This document shows positions 1 through 9,977 of a stretch of 32,803 nt of DNA, in pieces. The notes under the pieces were generated by a model, which saw nothing but the letters and a program-made list of their open reading frames with translations, was not told where the DNA came from and ran no database searches. The stretch is taken from NCBI GenBank assembly GCA_019649035.1, contig BMAT01006753.1, positions 190,097 to 222,899 of the forward strand, given 5' to 3'. Origin of the DNA: Elysia marginata (Eukaryota; Mollusca; Gastropoda; Plakobranchidae). How positions within the stretch are numbered: position 1 is the stretch's first letter; every line of letters begins with the position of its first letter. The position numbers and the translations under genes are program-made.

Positions 1-37
1 GAGAGAGAGAGAGAGAAGAGAAAGATAGAGAGTGAGG
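1..37. repeat. (GA)n microsatellite, cut by the window edge
   Basis: Pure GA dinucleotides fade into GA-rich sequence. The repeat probably continues to the left of the window. Confidence 0.9.
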
Positions 38-407
38 AGGATTATAGGTAAACAGATAATGGAGGCACAGACAAAAAAAAAGATTCATTGAATCTTATCT
101 ATGGGTGTGTATTTATGTTTAAAATATTTTCACAACTTGCTTTATGCAAGAGTTTTCTTGGAAGAAAAAAAAACAGCCTACAAAGTTATGAAGAGTGAGA
201 AAAAAAGGGAGAGAGTGATGGAGAGAGAAAGAAACAGATACATGGTACAGGACATATTTATACATAAAGAAGGCAAAAGAGGACAGAGACAAATTGCTGG
301 TTTCACTGAATATTTTATGTCGAAAGAAGTGATTCGCAGACGACATTACCCTTTTGTAACGTTTAATTCATATAAAATATGAAAATAGGTCTGAAAACTA
401 CCTTCAC
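38..407. other. Gene-free purine-rich stretch
   Basis: Short open frames on both strands are low complexity (Lys/Arg/Glu-rich one way, Phe/Ser-rich the other) and have no recognisable domain. I see no gene here. Confidence 0.6.
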
Positions 408-470
408 CTTAAAAAACGGAAGAAAACTTAACACGCAGAGCCTATAGGCGCGGCGCTAAGGCCTAAATAG
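408..470 (+). repeat. Dispersed repeat, left part, interrupted by the foldback
   Basis: This segment contains GGAAGAAAACTTAACACGCA followed by GAGCCTA and CTAAGGCC blocks. The same blocks recur after the foldback (684-760), at 13420-13500 and at 32283-32360, so this is one family of interspersed repeat. The foldback at 471-683 splits this copy. The class is unknown. Confidence 0.6.
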
Positions 471-683
471 AGACCTTTAGCACACGCACCGTGTCGCACT
501 ACGCGTACGTGAAAATCGGGAAAGCAGATTGAGTTACTATAAAAATAATGAAACCAGTTTCTAAAAATAGACCCACAGACGTTCTATTTTTAGAAACTGA
601 TTTCATTATTTTTATAGTAACTCAATCTGCTTTCTCGATTTTCACGTACGCGTAGTGCGACACGGTGCGTGTGCTAAAGGTCT
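471..683. mobile_element. 213-bp foldback (near-perfect inverted repeat), MITE-like
   Basis: Two 100-bp arms (471-570 and 584-683) are reverse complements with two differences by my reading, separated by 13 bp. Arm ends are AGACCTTTAG...CTAAAGGTCT. No coding sequence lies inside. Comparison with the unbroken dispersed repeat near 32300 suggests insertion between its CTAAGGCC block and its GAAAACATGACACG block. I could not define a clear target-site duplication. A transcript would fold into a roughly 100-bp hairpin. A foldback DNA transposon relative, a hairpin-RNA source and an assembly artefact are all possible. Confidence 0.8.
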
Positions 684-1219
684 GTAAGGAAAACATGACA
701 CGTAGACCCTAAATGGAAGGAAATGGCGTTCAAAACCTAGGCTAGATCTAAGCCTAATAGACTCAAGATGAACACATCCTCTACATCTAGCAGTTCTAAA
801 TCTAATTTATCCAATTTGATTTCTATAGCTAGGTCATTTAGACACTTAAAACTAATTCTAAACCAAGATTCCACAGAATTCTGGTAACGAATGTTCTTTT
901 TTTAAATATAAACAGTTTCACTTGTTTTCTCATTTTCTGGAAATTCTTTTTAATAAGTAAAGTTGGTATAAAAACTTTTCTCTATGTAGATCTATATGTG
1001 CATTATGCCGACGGACCTGCTGTTTTTATCGCATACGTATTCTTTTATAGATGTAAATTTTTAAAACTATGTCCTTATATTTATCTAACTGTTTAAGCCT
1101 TTTTTGTACAATGAAACATTGAATTTATCATGTACTGTATGGTATGAATAAACTGATGATGTGAATGTAAAGCGTATAAAGCAACATAATAGTATGTTGG
1201 TTTTGCGCTATATAAGTGT
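684..1219. repeat. Dispersed repeat, right part, then unannotated AT-rich DNA
   Basis: Positions 684-760 carry GAAAACATGACACGTAGA and a CCTAAATGGAAGG block, continuing the repeat broken by the foldback. After this come TAGATCTA-rich words (745-850), as also seen next to the 13.4 kb copy. The remainder up to the mariner TIR has no gene I can support. Confidence 0.5.
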
Positions 1220-1997
1220 TATATCGGGTGGCCCCCCAAAACGTCCTCAACTTTGTCACCCTATTACTTAAACCTGTTTACGGTATTTACATAGAAATAA
1301 ACACATAGTAGGATAATTTTTTTTGTCATGGTGTGGGAAGTTTTAAGCTTCTGACTACATTGTTTTAGAAGCTATTTGGTTCGAGATAACACGCACCTCA
1401 GATGTAAAAAAACAATCATGGAACTCAAGCGTAATCAGTTTTTCGAGTGATCGGTAAAACCTCCCTCCAGCTGAACAGCAGCTTAACTCTTTTGCGCCAC
1501 GTTGCGATTGACTTTCTCACTTCTTCAATACTTATTTGTCTCCAGTACTCCTTTTTATGCTTTCATTTCATCCGGATTCAAATGTGGAGATTGTGATTGC
1601 CAGTCGTCTTTGGCAATGATATCGACTCCTTTTTCTGTGGGAAATCGTTGGGTTGCACGACTTGTGTGCGAAGAAGTACCATCTTGCTGCAGGATAAAGT
1701 CACCTTGAAGATAAAGTTTTTGGAATGAAGGAAGTTTTTTTAGCAGAAAAATGTAATTCTCTGAGCTAACGTTTATAGTTTTCGTGTAGAGGTCGATTAG
1801 TGTTTTTCGTGAGTTTCGGCAACTTAAAAAAAAAACCTCTGACGTGTCGCCATTCATTAACGGATTTAATTGATATTTGGCGTAGTATTGGAATAATAGT
1901 TGGTTTATTATATGCCTAAGTAATATAATAATTGCATAAAGACTGTAAGAGATATGACGTTCCAAAGTTGGGACGTTTTTGGATGCCACCCGATATA
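1220..1997 (-). mobile_element. Internally deleted mariner/Tc1-type transposon relic
   Basis: Terminal inverted repeats of about 30 bp share TATATCGGGTGG at each end, followed by related AAAACGTCC and CAACTTTG blocks (1220-1256 and 1962-1997). TA dinucleotides flank both ends, as expected for TA target duplication. The minus strand between them carries a decayed transposase. An open frame reads FILQQDGTSSHTSRATQ, then SQSPHLNPDE, matching the second catalytic Asp region (QQDGAPxH) and the WPxxSPDLNP block of the DDE/D domain. Stops and frameshifts follow downstream (1555-1500). At roughly 775 bp it is shorter than the usual 1.3-1.7 kb and lacks the N-terminal DNA-binding half, so it cannot act autonomously. 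Confidence 0.85.
1555..1720 (-). pseudogene. Mariner/Tc1 transposase C-terminal fragment
   Basis: This is the coding remnant inside the mariner relic. Reading right to left it gives the LQGDFILQQDGTSSHTSRAT segment and then the SPHLNPDEMK segment, the conserved end of the DDE/D catalytic domain. Upstream residues in the same frame are only weakly transposase-like. The first catalytic Asp region is missing or unrecognisable, and stop codons interrupt the expected C-terminal continuation. It is certainly non-functional. Confidence 0.8.
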
Positions 1998-2595
1998 TTA
2001 TTATATTTGTTTTATTCAACGAGGTCTCAAACGGACGAAACTAGAATTTATTTATGTGTCAGGTTTGTCAGGATTTCTACTCTGGTGACTTGGTTAGTGT
2101 TAAGGATCTACTTTTAACTAGATCAATAGAAGAAAAAAGTTTGGAGTAAATAATGATAAAGTGAAAAACTGGCCATGCATAATTTTTCTACAGACCGAAA
2201 GAGAGGGGATGACTAAAATGACCAATGCATGTACATACACACCAACGCCTAGAGAAAAATGAAAATGAAATGTGAGTTCATTCCAGGGTAGTGGACTAAC
2301 TCGAATTTTACTGAACCATTAATAGCATTGATAACAACCTTGGAATTCATATTCATAACACTTTGGAAGCATAACACCAACATTATTTAAAAGTACTTTC
2401 AAACTTGAGGTAGTAGTGAGAAAGACGTCTCCAAAATGCAGATCCAATAGCTTGAATCGAACTCTAGGTTTAGGCGCATTTTAAAACTTTTGTTCGGAAG
2501 CATGTCGGGCTGCAAAGATCTCTCAGTTTGCGAGTCATGTCAAAACAACGCATTATTTTAAGGCGAGGCTGGTTGTTTGAATTTTAAAGTCCCAG
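1998..2595. other. Gene-free interval
   Basis: AT-rich sequence with only short uninformative open frames. I see no recognisable repeat or exon. Confidence 0.5.
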
Positions 2596-2868
2596 TCAAC
2601 TTCGAGGTTATATCAGACTCAGAGACGGCGCAGTGGACAACTGAAAGCCGCGCTGCCACATTGTGATGTAAGGAGCTCTTGCGTGCACCACACCGAGTCA
2701 CATTATTCTGACACTAAGTCGACTAGACTTAACACTAAATCCATAATGCCAGACATAAGGCAGATCCGCTGCTAATACCAATTTTGATGTCCTTGGTTTG
2801 ACTCGGCCGGCCGGGGATCAAATCACGCACCACTAGATCTCTGAGCGAGTGTCTTACCGTTTGGGGCG
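2596..2868 (-). mobile_element. tRNA-derived SINE (family A), minus strand
   Basis: Read from 2868 leftwards, a head with tRNA-promoter character (GTAAGACACTCGCTC, then GATTTGATCCCCGGC resembling a B box) is followed by a SINE-like body containing GTGTCAGAATAATGTGACTC. The body resembles SINE sequences I associate with gastropod genomes, but that is memory only. There is no coding capacity and no clear target-site duplication. Confidence 0.55.
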
Positions 2869-4759
2869 AGAAATGGACATACATTTATATAGATGTATCA
2901 ACTGTACAGGGAGTAACGTCCCGACACACTTTGAAGCCCTTCATAAGTATTTATGTCCATGTTTAAAGGTAAATCCTACATTTTAACTTGGTTAAGCTTT
3001 AGGAACCAATTTAGGTATATCTTATCATAAGCCTAATATGAATGTTTTTAATGCATATTATTTACAAATCCTTTTACAAATGTAGTTGCAAACTGTTACA
3101 CAGCACACAAAATTTAAAAAAAAATTAGATATGTCAGTTTTCGTGAACTTTATCAATAAGAGACTGATATTTTACCTCGAGGTTTCATGTTTGTAACTCG
3201 GGCGGAATGATACAACACTGCCGTCGATGATTAACTAAAAAACAGTACAAAATAAAGCAAAAGCAATAAGAAACTTACCAAAAGCCCATAAACTCTGTCG
3301 CAGTAAATCCAAAAAATGAAATCCAAAACTTTTTTTTCCAAAGAGGGAACCAATTTGCAGCAATCTAGATATCCGAGACGATGCTTGGTACAAATACAAT
3401 TTACTTTAGAATCAAGGAGAAGCACTATCAAGCAAGGGGCCTTGTGTGTCAATCAGTAGACAGTAAGTAAAATGAAAGGAAAAACCTGGTGTCTGTTGTT
3501 TTTTTTTCTCTTTTTTAAATTTCTGAAAGTGTTGATGTAACAATGATAGCTTTGCGGAAATATTAAATGCTCAAAGTGAATAATTCTCATAAATCACAGG
3601 AAATAAATACACTACAGACTGCTTAGAAAAGCTGCAACAATTTAATTTTTGTTTTTGTTTTGTTTTGTTTTTCATTAACAACATACGTTGCTATTAATTT
3701 TCTTGAACATCTGTATTTAAAGTTAAGAAAAACTTAAGAACTTTTGAAAGGGTTACTCTAACTTCATCTAACGTCTTTTGAGTGTTGAAAAACTTCAAGT
3801 CAGAATGTTTGAAAAGTGTGAGTGATTACCCGGTTGAAAAGGTTAAAAGCTATAATTTCGACTGCCAAGCCGCAAAAACTAAAAAAAAAAACCCTATTAC
3901 TTTCGTTGCTTTTAGAGGCACATGCTTCCAGGGCTGTATTTGTTCTTGAGTAAGAAAAGTGCACGGTAAAATGCCTGGGCTTGAAAACTTACGGTGACTT
4001 TGGCGTGCAAAGAAAAGAAATTAATGGTTTTGTATACAATCGACTCTCTTGGGCTTCCGGTGCAGACCAAAGAGTAAGGATCGTAGCAATTATTCGTAAC
4101 AATCAATACCTTTACAGGACCAAGTATTTTAGTGTTTTGTCAACGATTTGCTGACTGAGGACGCCAGAAACTTAGGACCAGTATTTATCGTGGTATGAAC
4201 AAACCCCAAAGACTACTAAATGTCAGGAAAACCAAACGGCACAATTTACTTGATAAGAAGTGTTTTTGGTGTTCTTGTTATTTTGTTTGGAAAGCTACGA
4301 ATCGTATTTGAAAAGTCGCACTAAATCCGTATGAGAGTGGAGCAGCTTTGTTGTAGTTTTCCTAATCCACTCAGGTTTAGTGGTAAAAAGAAGCATCGGT
4401 ATAATTAAAGTCAAAATGCACAAAGACATACCTTTTTTTAAAGTCTGCTTTATGCCTGACGTCCATTGTACATATACCGCCATGGCCGATTATTTCGAAC
4501 GCCTTGGTAACAAAATTTAACTTCGAATTAGCAATAAATCGGATCATCAGTATTTATATTACCAAAAACCGGATTAAATCGTTAGTTAGGATATACATCG
4601 AACTAAACAAGTATTCGAATTATCCAGATTTGAAATGTTCGGACTTGATAATTAACTGCAATAGCAGCAATTGGTGTTGGGTGGTAAATGTAATTTGAAA
4701 CAGGCAAAATGTTTCTTACCACGACCACTGAGCTAGTTCTTGATATCGATTTTGGGTTG
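2869..4759. other. Gene-free interval with one possible mini-exon
   Basis: This AT-rich DNA contains poly-A and T/GTTTT tracts (about 3643-3673) but no protein domain. The only exon-like object is on the minus strand at 4433-4483: an ATG in a good Kozak context (CCATGG) followed by 17 codons and a GTATGT donor. It is reported among the findings, not as a gene. Confidence 0.4.
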
Positions 4760-4765
4760 TTTGTT

Positions 4766-4797
<32 letters not shown>

Positions 4798-4815
4798 TTT
4801 TTTTGGGGGGGGGGT
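4760..4815. repeat. (GTTTT)n, poly-T and poly-G tract
   Basis: Several GTTTT units run into about 14 Ts and then about 10 Gs. A similar poly-T to poly-G junction occurs at 22130-22168. Confidence 0.85.
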
Positions 4816-4819
4816 TGTC

Positions 4820-5060
4820 GTTGCTGCTGAATTTTAAGCAAGTCAAATTTTTTCAAGAAAGGTATATATTTTAGCTCTAAAAATAGTGACGAAACAAATG
4901 AGCTGTCGGCTTTACGCCTTCGTCAGACAAAAAAAAAATCAAAACGTGTAAGATACATAAATAAGCACAGGATTAGCTTGAAAAAAAAATTTGACGTGCC
5001 TATCCACACAGCTCTACTGCGACTCCTATTCAATTTGCTGAATTTTAAGCATCTAGAGTT
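4820..5060. mobile_element. Repeat family X/Y, copy 1, inverted arrangement (possible Penelope-like or LINE end)
   Basis: Segment X (4846-4938) recurs at 23431-23527, sharing GCTTTACGCCTT and GGTATATATTT blocks. Segment Y (4999-5036, core ACACAGCTCTACTGCGACTC) recurs at 23391-23431 on the opposite strand. Here X and Y lie in opposite element orientations, and TGCTGAATTTTAAGCA occurs near both outer edges. The minus strand of X has a CTGACGA box followed by a GGC...GCC mini-stem, like the conserved core of hammerhead ribozymes found in Penelope-like elements, but the following GAAA box is degenerate. The family assignment is inference. Confidence 0.5.
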
Positions 5061-6325
5061 CTGGCTAGAAACATAGTTTGCTTGACACAGAGAAAGGAAA
5101 CTGGTGCAAGTTAAAAATGCGGTTCTTAGCCTCTGTTTTGTCTTCCGCAAGGTTGTACTTTAAATTTTCACATGGTTTAGTTCAAATAATAATGAAAAAA
5201 ACTATTATGCAATTTATTCTTTCTTGAGCGTGTTGTGCGTTCATGTAAGTGCAAGTATCGTTGCCCTAAAGCAAAAAAAAGGAACAAAAAACTCATAATT
5301 TATTTTAGGCATTAAAAAAACAACAGAAGGTTATAATTGACAATGAGGAAGCGGGAGTTTTCAGCTCTTGAAAGTATCGCAGCATAGAAATAGACTCCAG
5401 ATCAGGTTAGTGCAAACGAAACGGGTGTTTACATAAAAGAACGTGTTCGTTTTAAAACAACTTCGGTACATGCTGTATTGTTCGCGTCGACAAAAGCTAT
5501 TGTCAGGTTTCTGAAGCGGGACTTTAGAATGTACTTCTTTTGTTTGGTAGCCCGAGGTAGAAACTGCTTGTCTTGATGTTATGGGGACTCACTAGATTGA
5601 GTTTATAGTTTAGGGAACTTTTCTCTATGCCCCAATGATTGCACATAAAGGGTTTCATAACAAAACGCGCTGTAAGCCATAAAAAAGCTGAGAAAAATGG
5701 CAAAAACTATGGGTTTTCTCTTCTTTGCCAGTGCAGTTTCTAACTTTTTTTTCTTTAGACTGGGTAAATAAAGAGTTAAATTATGGCAGTGTGTTGGAAC
5801 CTTTGTTGACAAGGTTGTTGTCTATTTTAACTGTGGGGCTCTACGAGTCGTTCATACGTTTATATCACTTTACATATCAGAGAATATTTTCGTACAAGTG
5901 GGCTACTGAGGACAAACGAAGTGTAGTATCTCTCATATGGTTTACATTGCAGATACTGTCCAGGGCAACGTGAGTCCAGACCGCACAAATTCCTAAAAAA
6001 AAATTACAATTGTTACAAGCGAGTAAAACAAAGGTACACCTCAAGTAGGGTAAGCGGTGGGGGGTCAATCATAGTTTACATAATACCATCGGTTTGTCCA
6101 CCTAAAGTGCAGTTTCATTAGAAGTGTGTTTGCTCAATTTTGATTGCTAATTGAGTCGTACTTGTTGCGGTACAGTAAAGCAAAGAGACTTTCCTTCGTG
6201 TAAAGCAAAGCACATAAAATGAATGACGTTGAGCAACTAAAGCTTCCTGCTCGGGCCAAATGTTTATTTTACCTCCAAAACAATCGTCCAAGTTGAATGA
6301 AGTTTTTTTTTGTCAGATCTCTCTT
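5061..6325. other. Gene-free interval
   Basis: Only short open frames without recognisable motifs. I see no splice-flanked exon that I would defend. Confidence 0.5.
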
Positions 6326-6668
6326 TATTTACCCTACATGTTTTAAAATGCCTAAAAAACTTATATAAGCTTGATGCCTGGTCTCTTCGTCAGGAATAGA
6401 AAGTAAGATCCTTATTTACAGCAAACACCTGAGCGTCATACTTTGCAGGGTTTTTATCCCTCGCATCGGGTGCGGGGTACACAAGAAAGGAACACACAAA
6501 AAATGGGAGATAAACCTTCCGACATATAAAAATGATGGTCCCCCAATGCCTCTATCAATGAACTGCCGTTCTCTGGTCAAAAGGTCTTCTATTTGGCGGG
6601 AAATCGAACCCTCTAGTTTTCCAGCATGACAAGTGGTATGCTAACCACTATGCCACCTAGGATCCCTG
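6326..6668 (-). mobile_element. tRNA-derived SINE (family B), minus strand
   Basis: Read from 6668 leftwards, the head contains GGTGGCATAGTGGTTAGCAT (A-box type) and GAGGGTTCGATTTCCCGCC (B-box type), a clear Pol III promoter layout derived from a tRNA. A roughly 230-bp unrelated body follows. The tail contains CCTGACGAAGAGACC, of the kind found at retrotransposon 3' ends. Flanking duplications were not resolved. Confidence 0.7.
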
Positions 6669-7837
6669 GGTACCTAAGCAGTCAGAATCATCGCATCAAC
6701 ACGACTATTCTATTGACCAGGACTTCAGGCCGAGGAGTCTACGCTACAATAAGAATATACCAACTAAAGGTGTTGAAAATTTGTTACTCGTGTGTCGGCC
6801 GGTATGCTATCTCTTCGCGTTCTAAGTATATCTCTTTTGTTGTTTTCAATTATATTAATATTAATAATAAAACATAATAATAATTAATTGTCAAACACGA
6901 TAACAAGCTCTCTATGCGATTTTGGGTGTGTGGGGGGGCTTGGTGTGCAGCCCAAACAATTTACGCAATCTAATTTACTGTTTTTTAAATACAACTGCAT
7001 CTTCTCGACCTGCCGCGTTTAATTCAAAACGTCACGTAATCGAAACGCAAAAAAATTGTCACTTTCTGTCCAATGCCTTCTCCTAATAGTCTCTGTTGAT
7101 ACTGGAAAACTCTTTTATAAAGTCGAGCTAACGAAATCGTAAAAAATTACTGTTGCCAAGTCATTTTCGGGAATACCAGCAAGGCACTTGTAATTAATAA
7201 GCTAATCCAAGAGCGGCCAGGTCTGTTGCCGAGTTGCCGAAAAGTTCTTCGCTGGGGTCTTTTTTTATTGTGAGTCAAGGTAAACAGTGCTTTGTCTGAA
7301 GAGTACAAGAGGGCCTGGTGCACCAATACTTTGAGGTTATTTTTGCGAAGGAATGTTTGAATTATTTCTGGTATATGAGAAGGGGCATTATGATTGAAAA
7401 ATTTTATTTCTCGTTTTTGAACAGTGCGATTGCGGACTGCCTAAAAATAATAGCGAACAAATTAAAAAAAAACATTTTCTTTAGTGCAAAAGTCACTAAC
7501 AATTACTATGGTTGTTCTTTTTATGAATCTCCGTAGTATTTTCTTTTTTGGTTAAAAAATGGTATACAAAATTCTGTTTGGTTTGTGCTTCTTTTGCAAT
7601 ATTTGTTGGCAATATCAATGCACCTGTAAGCAGATATGTGAAAAGCCCATAGATGTAAATCTAAGTTTCATGTGCGGCTGGTACCTAAGAACGTCCTGTT
7701 TCTATTTTTATTACTCACTTTCTAACACCTCCGTTGTAAAAGATTCATTTCAATTGTTTTTATTTCTAAAAGATCGCTAGAAAATAAAAAAAACCCAAAT
7801 GCATAAGCACAAGTATTCAAACGTTAACTTAAAAAAA
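6669..7837. other. Gene-free interval
   Basis: AT-rich; open frames of 70-80 codons at 7318-7780 have unbiased AT-driven composition and no domain. I see no repeat other than short A/T runs. Confidence 0.5.
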
Positions 7838-7856
7838 ATAATAATGATAATAATAA

Positions 7857-7906
<50 letters not shown>

Positions 7907-7923
7907 ATAATAATAATAATAAC

Positions 7924-7992
<69 letters not shown>

Positions 7993-7996
7993 CATA
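7838..7996. repeat. Compound trinucleotide microsatellite (AAT/TAG)n
   Basis: Blocks of AAT, then TAG/AGT, then AAT again, with single AAC and ATG interruptions. The open frames here (poly-Ile, poly-Val or poly-Thr) are artefacts of the repeat. Confidence 0.97.
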
Positions 7997-8517
7997 AATC
8001 ACACCAAGCAAGACACGGAAAACAAGCACTCATCCACACTGCTTCGTAAGAAAAGACGAGTACAGCAAATGAAAAAACATTTTTTTTTAATTAATTTTCA
8101 AAGCCATAGTTCATAGACAATATCAAATGGTGGCAAAAAAACCACAACAACAATCAGAGTGATGTTTTAATGAGTAAGCTAGTAAATTAAATAATGTTAA
8201 ACAATTTTTTCCTACAGACAGACGCCTAAAAAAAGTAAACTGAAATTATATAACATTGTTCGTGCACTTTTATAATATCATGTGTATGAGATTTTTAGTA
8301 ATATCCGTTTTTTAAGCAGCACTGGGGCTGTGCGCCAGCTTTGAGAAATAAAATCGTGGAGTTAAGTTCTCAGGGAAGGTTTCAAACACCTTGAGTATTT
8401 TAGAGAGCCTAACAGTTCAATATGTGGAGACATAATTGTGATGAGACTGACGAAGGTCAAAGGTTTTGAATATTGGCCCCAAATAGTGAGAAAACTTCCC
8501 CGGGCTACTAATGTTGG
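7997..8517. other. Gene-free interval
   Basis: No domain-bearing open frame and no recognisable repeat apart from A/T runs. Confidence 0.5.
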
Positions 8518-8812
8518 GTCAGGTCCAACGCGATCTATAGTGGGGGCCGAAGCATCCAGATGTAAATAAGCTTCTGCAAAAGTCTTACATTGACCTATCC
8601 TATAAGTGTTTTGAAGTGAGTTAGAACAATTGTAAGCCGAAATGTACTCAGTGTGTTGAGGGCCGGCCCAGAACACATTGAATGTCTTTTCAGTTCGCAA
8701 TTGACCTATCTTACTTTGAAAAACATAGTACTATAGGTCAGTTCCCAGTTTTGAAAGAATTTGTTTACATTTGGGTGGTTTGGCCCCCACTATAGATCGC
8801 GTTGGTCAGGTC
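8518..8812. mobile_element. 279-bp MITE with 8-bp target-site duplications (hAT-like)
   Basis: The element spans 8526-8804 and is flanked by identical octamers GTCAGGTC (8518-8525 and 8805-8812). Its termini begin CAACGCGATCTATAGTGGG on each strand. The first 23 bp of each end are exactly inverted, and homology continues imperfectly to about 100 bp (shared ATGTAAA, GACCTAT and AAGT blocks). There is no transposase. An 8-bp duplication and a CA start fit the hAT superfamily, although the octamer does not fully fit the usual hAT target consensus. Confidence 0.85.
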
Positions 8813-9577
8813 TCTAAGGGTTGAACAACACCAGCGTCGGGCCCGACGGTCAGGCGAGAGCCGACGGTAGGGACCTTGCGCGCTGACGACAATGACTGAA
8901 TATATGCCCCGTTTTGCCTATCAGCCAGCTTGGATTTCTTCAGCTATGGGCTTCGTCCTCCTGAGCGGGCCGGTAGCGCTTAAAATCTGGTATTTCTTTT
9001 GGTTTTTTACGTTTGTTATTTTTTTCGGGCGGAAAAAAGGGGGGGGGGCGCTTGACCTGCGCTACAGCAATGCCTATCTTTTCATTTATAGTTCGACCTA
9101 GGCTTTGGGGCAGGCCAAAATCCCCACTATGAGTAGGCCTAGATGTAACAGTCCTGACTGATGGACTCGACGCCGGTGTGGTTCTCCCCAAACACGTCCT
9201 GTTTAGTTACAAAGTCGCATCGAAACCTTTCAATAATCATGTAACTTATATTTATCATCATGAGGCCACCAAACTAAAACAGGCACAAGCCACTTAAACT
9301 AGTGTTTAGATAGAGCCCAATAAATAATAAACATCTGCCATTCAACAAACCACACTAAAAATTTGATCAAGTAGATTAAATTAGACACAAAGCATCCAAA
9401 CTCTAATTTATGAGTTAGAGCCATTGGAACAAAAAAAAACCTGATATACAACAAAATAAATCATTCTTCTTTACCTAGTGCTATTAACTATCACCTCCTG
9501 GAATAGAAAAGCTAAAGGTAAACAATATTCAACCTCTTCAAAGAAGAAATAATCAATATGATAATACAGTGTACATT
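8813..9577. other. Gene-free interval left of the protease gene
   Basis: A short GC-richer patch (8830-8990) gives small open frames on both strands without a recognisable domain. A nine-G run occurs near 9041. The 3'UTR of the protease gene may extend toward this region, but I found no AATAAA on the minus strand. Confidence 0.4.
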
Positions 9578-9680
9578 AATATAGCGCCCAATCCCTTAAC
9601 GGGCTCTTAGCGCTGTGCAAATTTTTTACAAAATACATAGAACCATTGAACACTTTTCAAATTTTTTTTTAAATTTTCAT
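9578..9680 (-). repeat. LINE 3'-end-like fragment (GCGCTATA family)
   Basis: The minus strand reads CACAGCGCTAAGAGCCCGTT, then GGGCGCTATATTA. A related arrangement (AAGAGCTTCGAGCC..., then GCGCTATAAAATAAC) ends the LINE at 28.3 kb, and a diverged version lies at 16293-16345. It is probably a very short 3' fragment of a CR1-type LINE. Confidence 0.5.
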
Positions 9681-9772
9681 GACTAAGTATGTCAACATTC
9701 TGAATTTTTCTCCTAATTGCTGTCTACCCCCTTCCTTTCCTCGACCCCCCCCCCGCTACCCCCGGTATAGAA

Positions 9773-9880
9773 TTGAATATGAACAACTGTGGGAGGAGTA
9801 TAAGAAACACCACCTGCATCTATCTCCAGAAACCTATGAGCTTTTGCAGAGCATGGCCACCAACTGTAGCACCTTGTGAG
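9773..9880 (+). CDS. Candidate 3'-terminal exon, unknown gene, plus strand
   Basis: A long pyrimidine tract (9721-9765) ends in GGTATAG, a plausible splice acceptor. It is followed by 35 codons (IEYEQLWEEYKK, then HHLHLSPETYELLQ, ending MATNCSTL) and a TGA. Composition is charged and helix-prone, unlike the AT-driven noise nearby. The exon needs an upstream exon ending with two bases of a split codon, and I did not find one. It is convergent with the protease gene, whose stop lies 98 bp to the right on the other strand. A chance open frame or a pseudogene fragment is quite possible. Confidence 0.25.
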
Positions 9881-9977
9881 GAATAATAACACGACGTACG
9901 TATTTTTGTCCTCAGTCCACGTTATTTCATGGCATAACAGCATCACTTTTCTCATATCGACCTAGTAATCAAGTTTC

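Noticed and set aside
5725-5973. 82-aa plus-strand frame with hydrophobic stretches
   Set aside because: Hydrophobicity is explained by AT-rich codons, and there is no homology signal or splice context.
6370-6400. Hammerhead ribozyme in the SINE tail (CTGACGAAGAGACC)
   Set aside because: The core box is present, but stem II does not close and no GAAA box follows.
6590-6668. Functional tRNA gene on the minus strand
   Set aside because: The promoter boxes are tRNA-like, but extra bases sit in the anticodon/variable region and a long SINE-type body follows.
7777-8116. Open frames encoding poly-Ile, poly-Val or poly-Thr protein
   Set aside because: They are produced by the AAT/TAG microsatellite. 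The same holds for 16035-16304, 28135-28377, 32615-32803, 17174-17437 and the GA/CT repeats.
8892-8990. ATG exon that might join the 9773 candidate exon
   Set aside because: Joining the GTATTT donor at the end of this frame to the 9773 exon would create a TGA codon at the junction.
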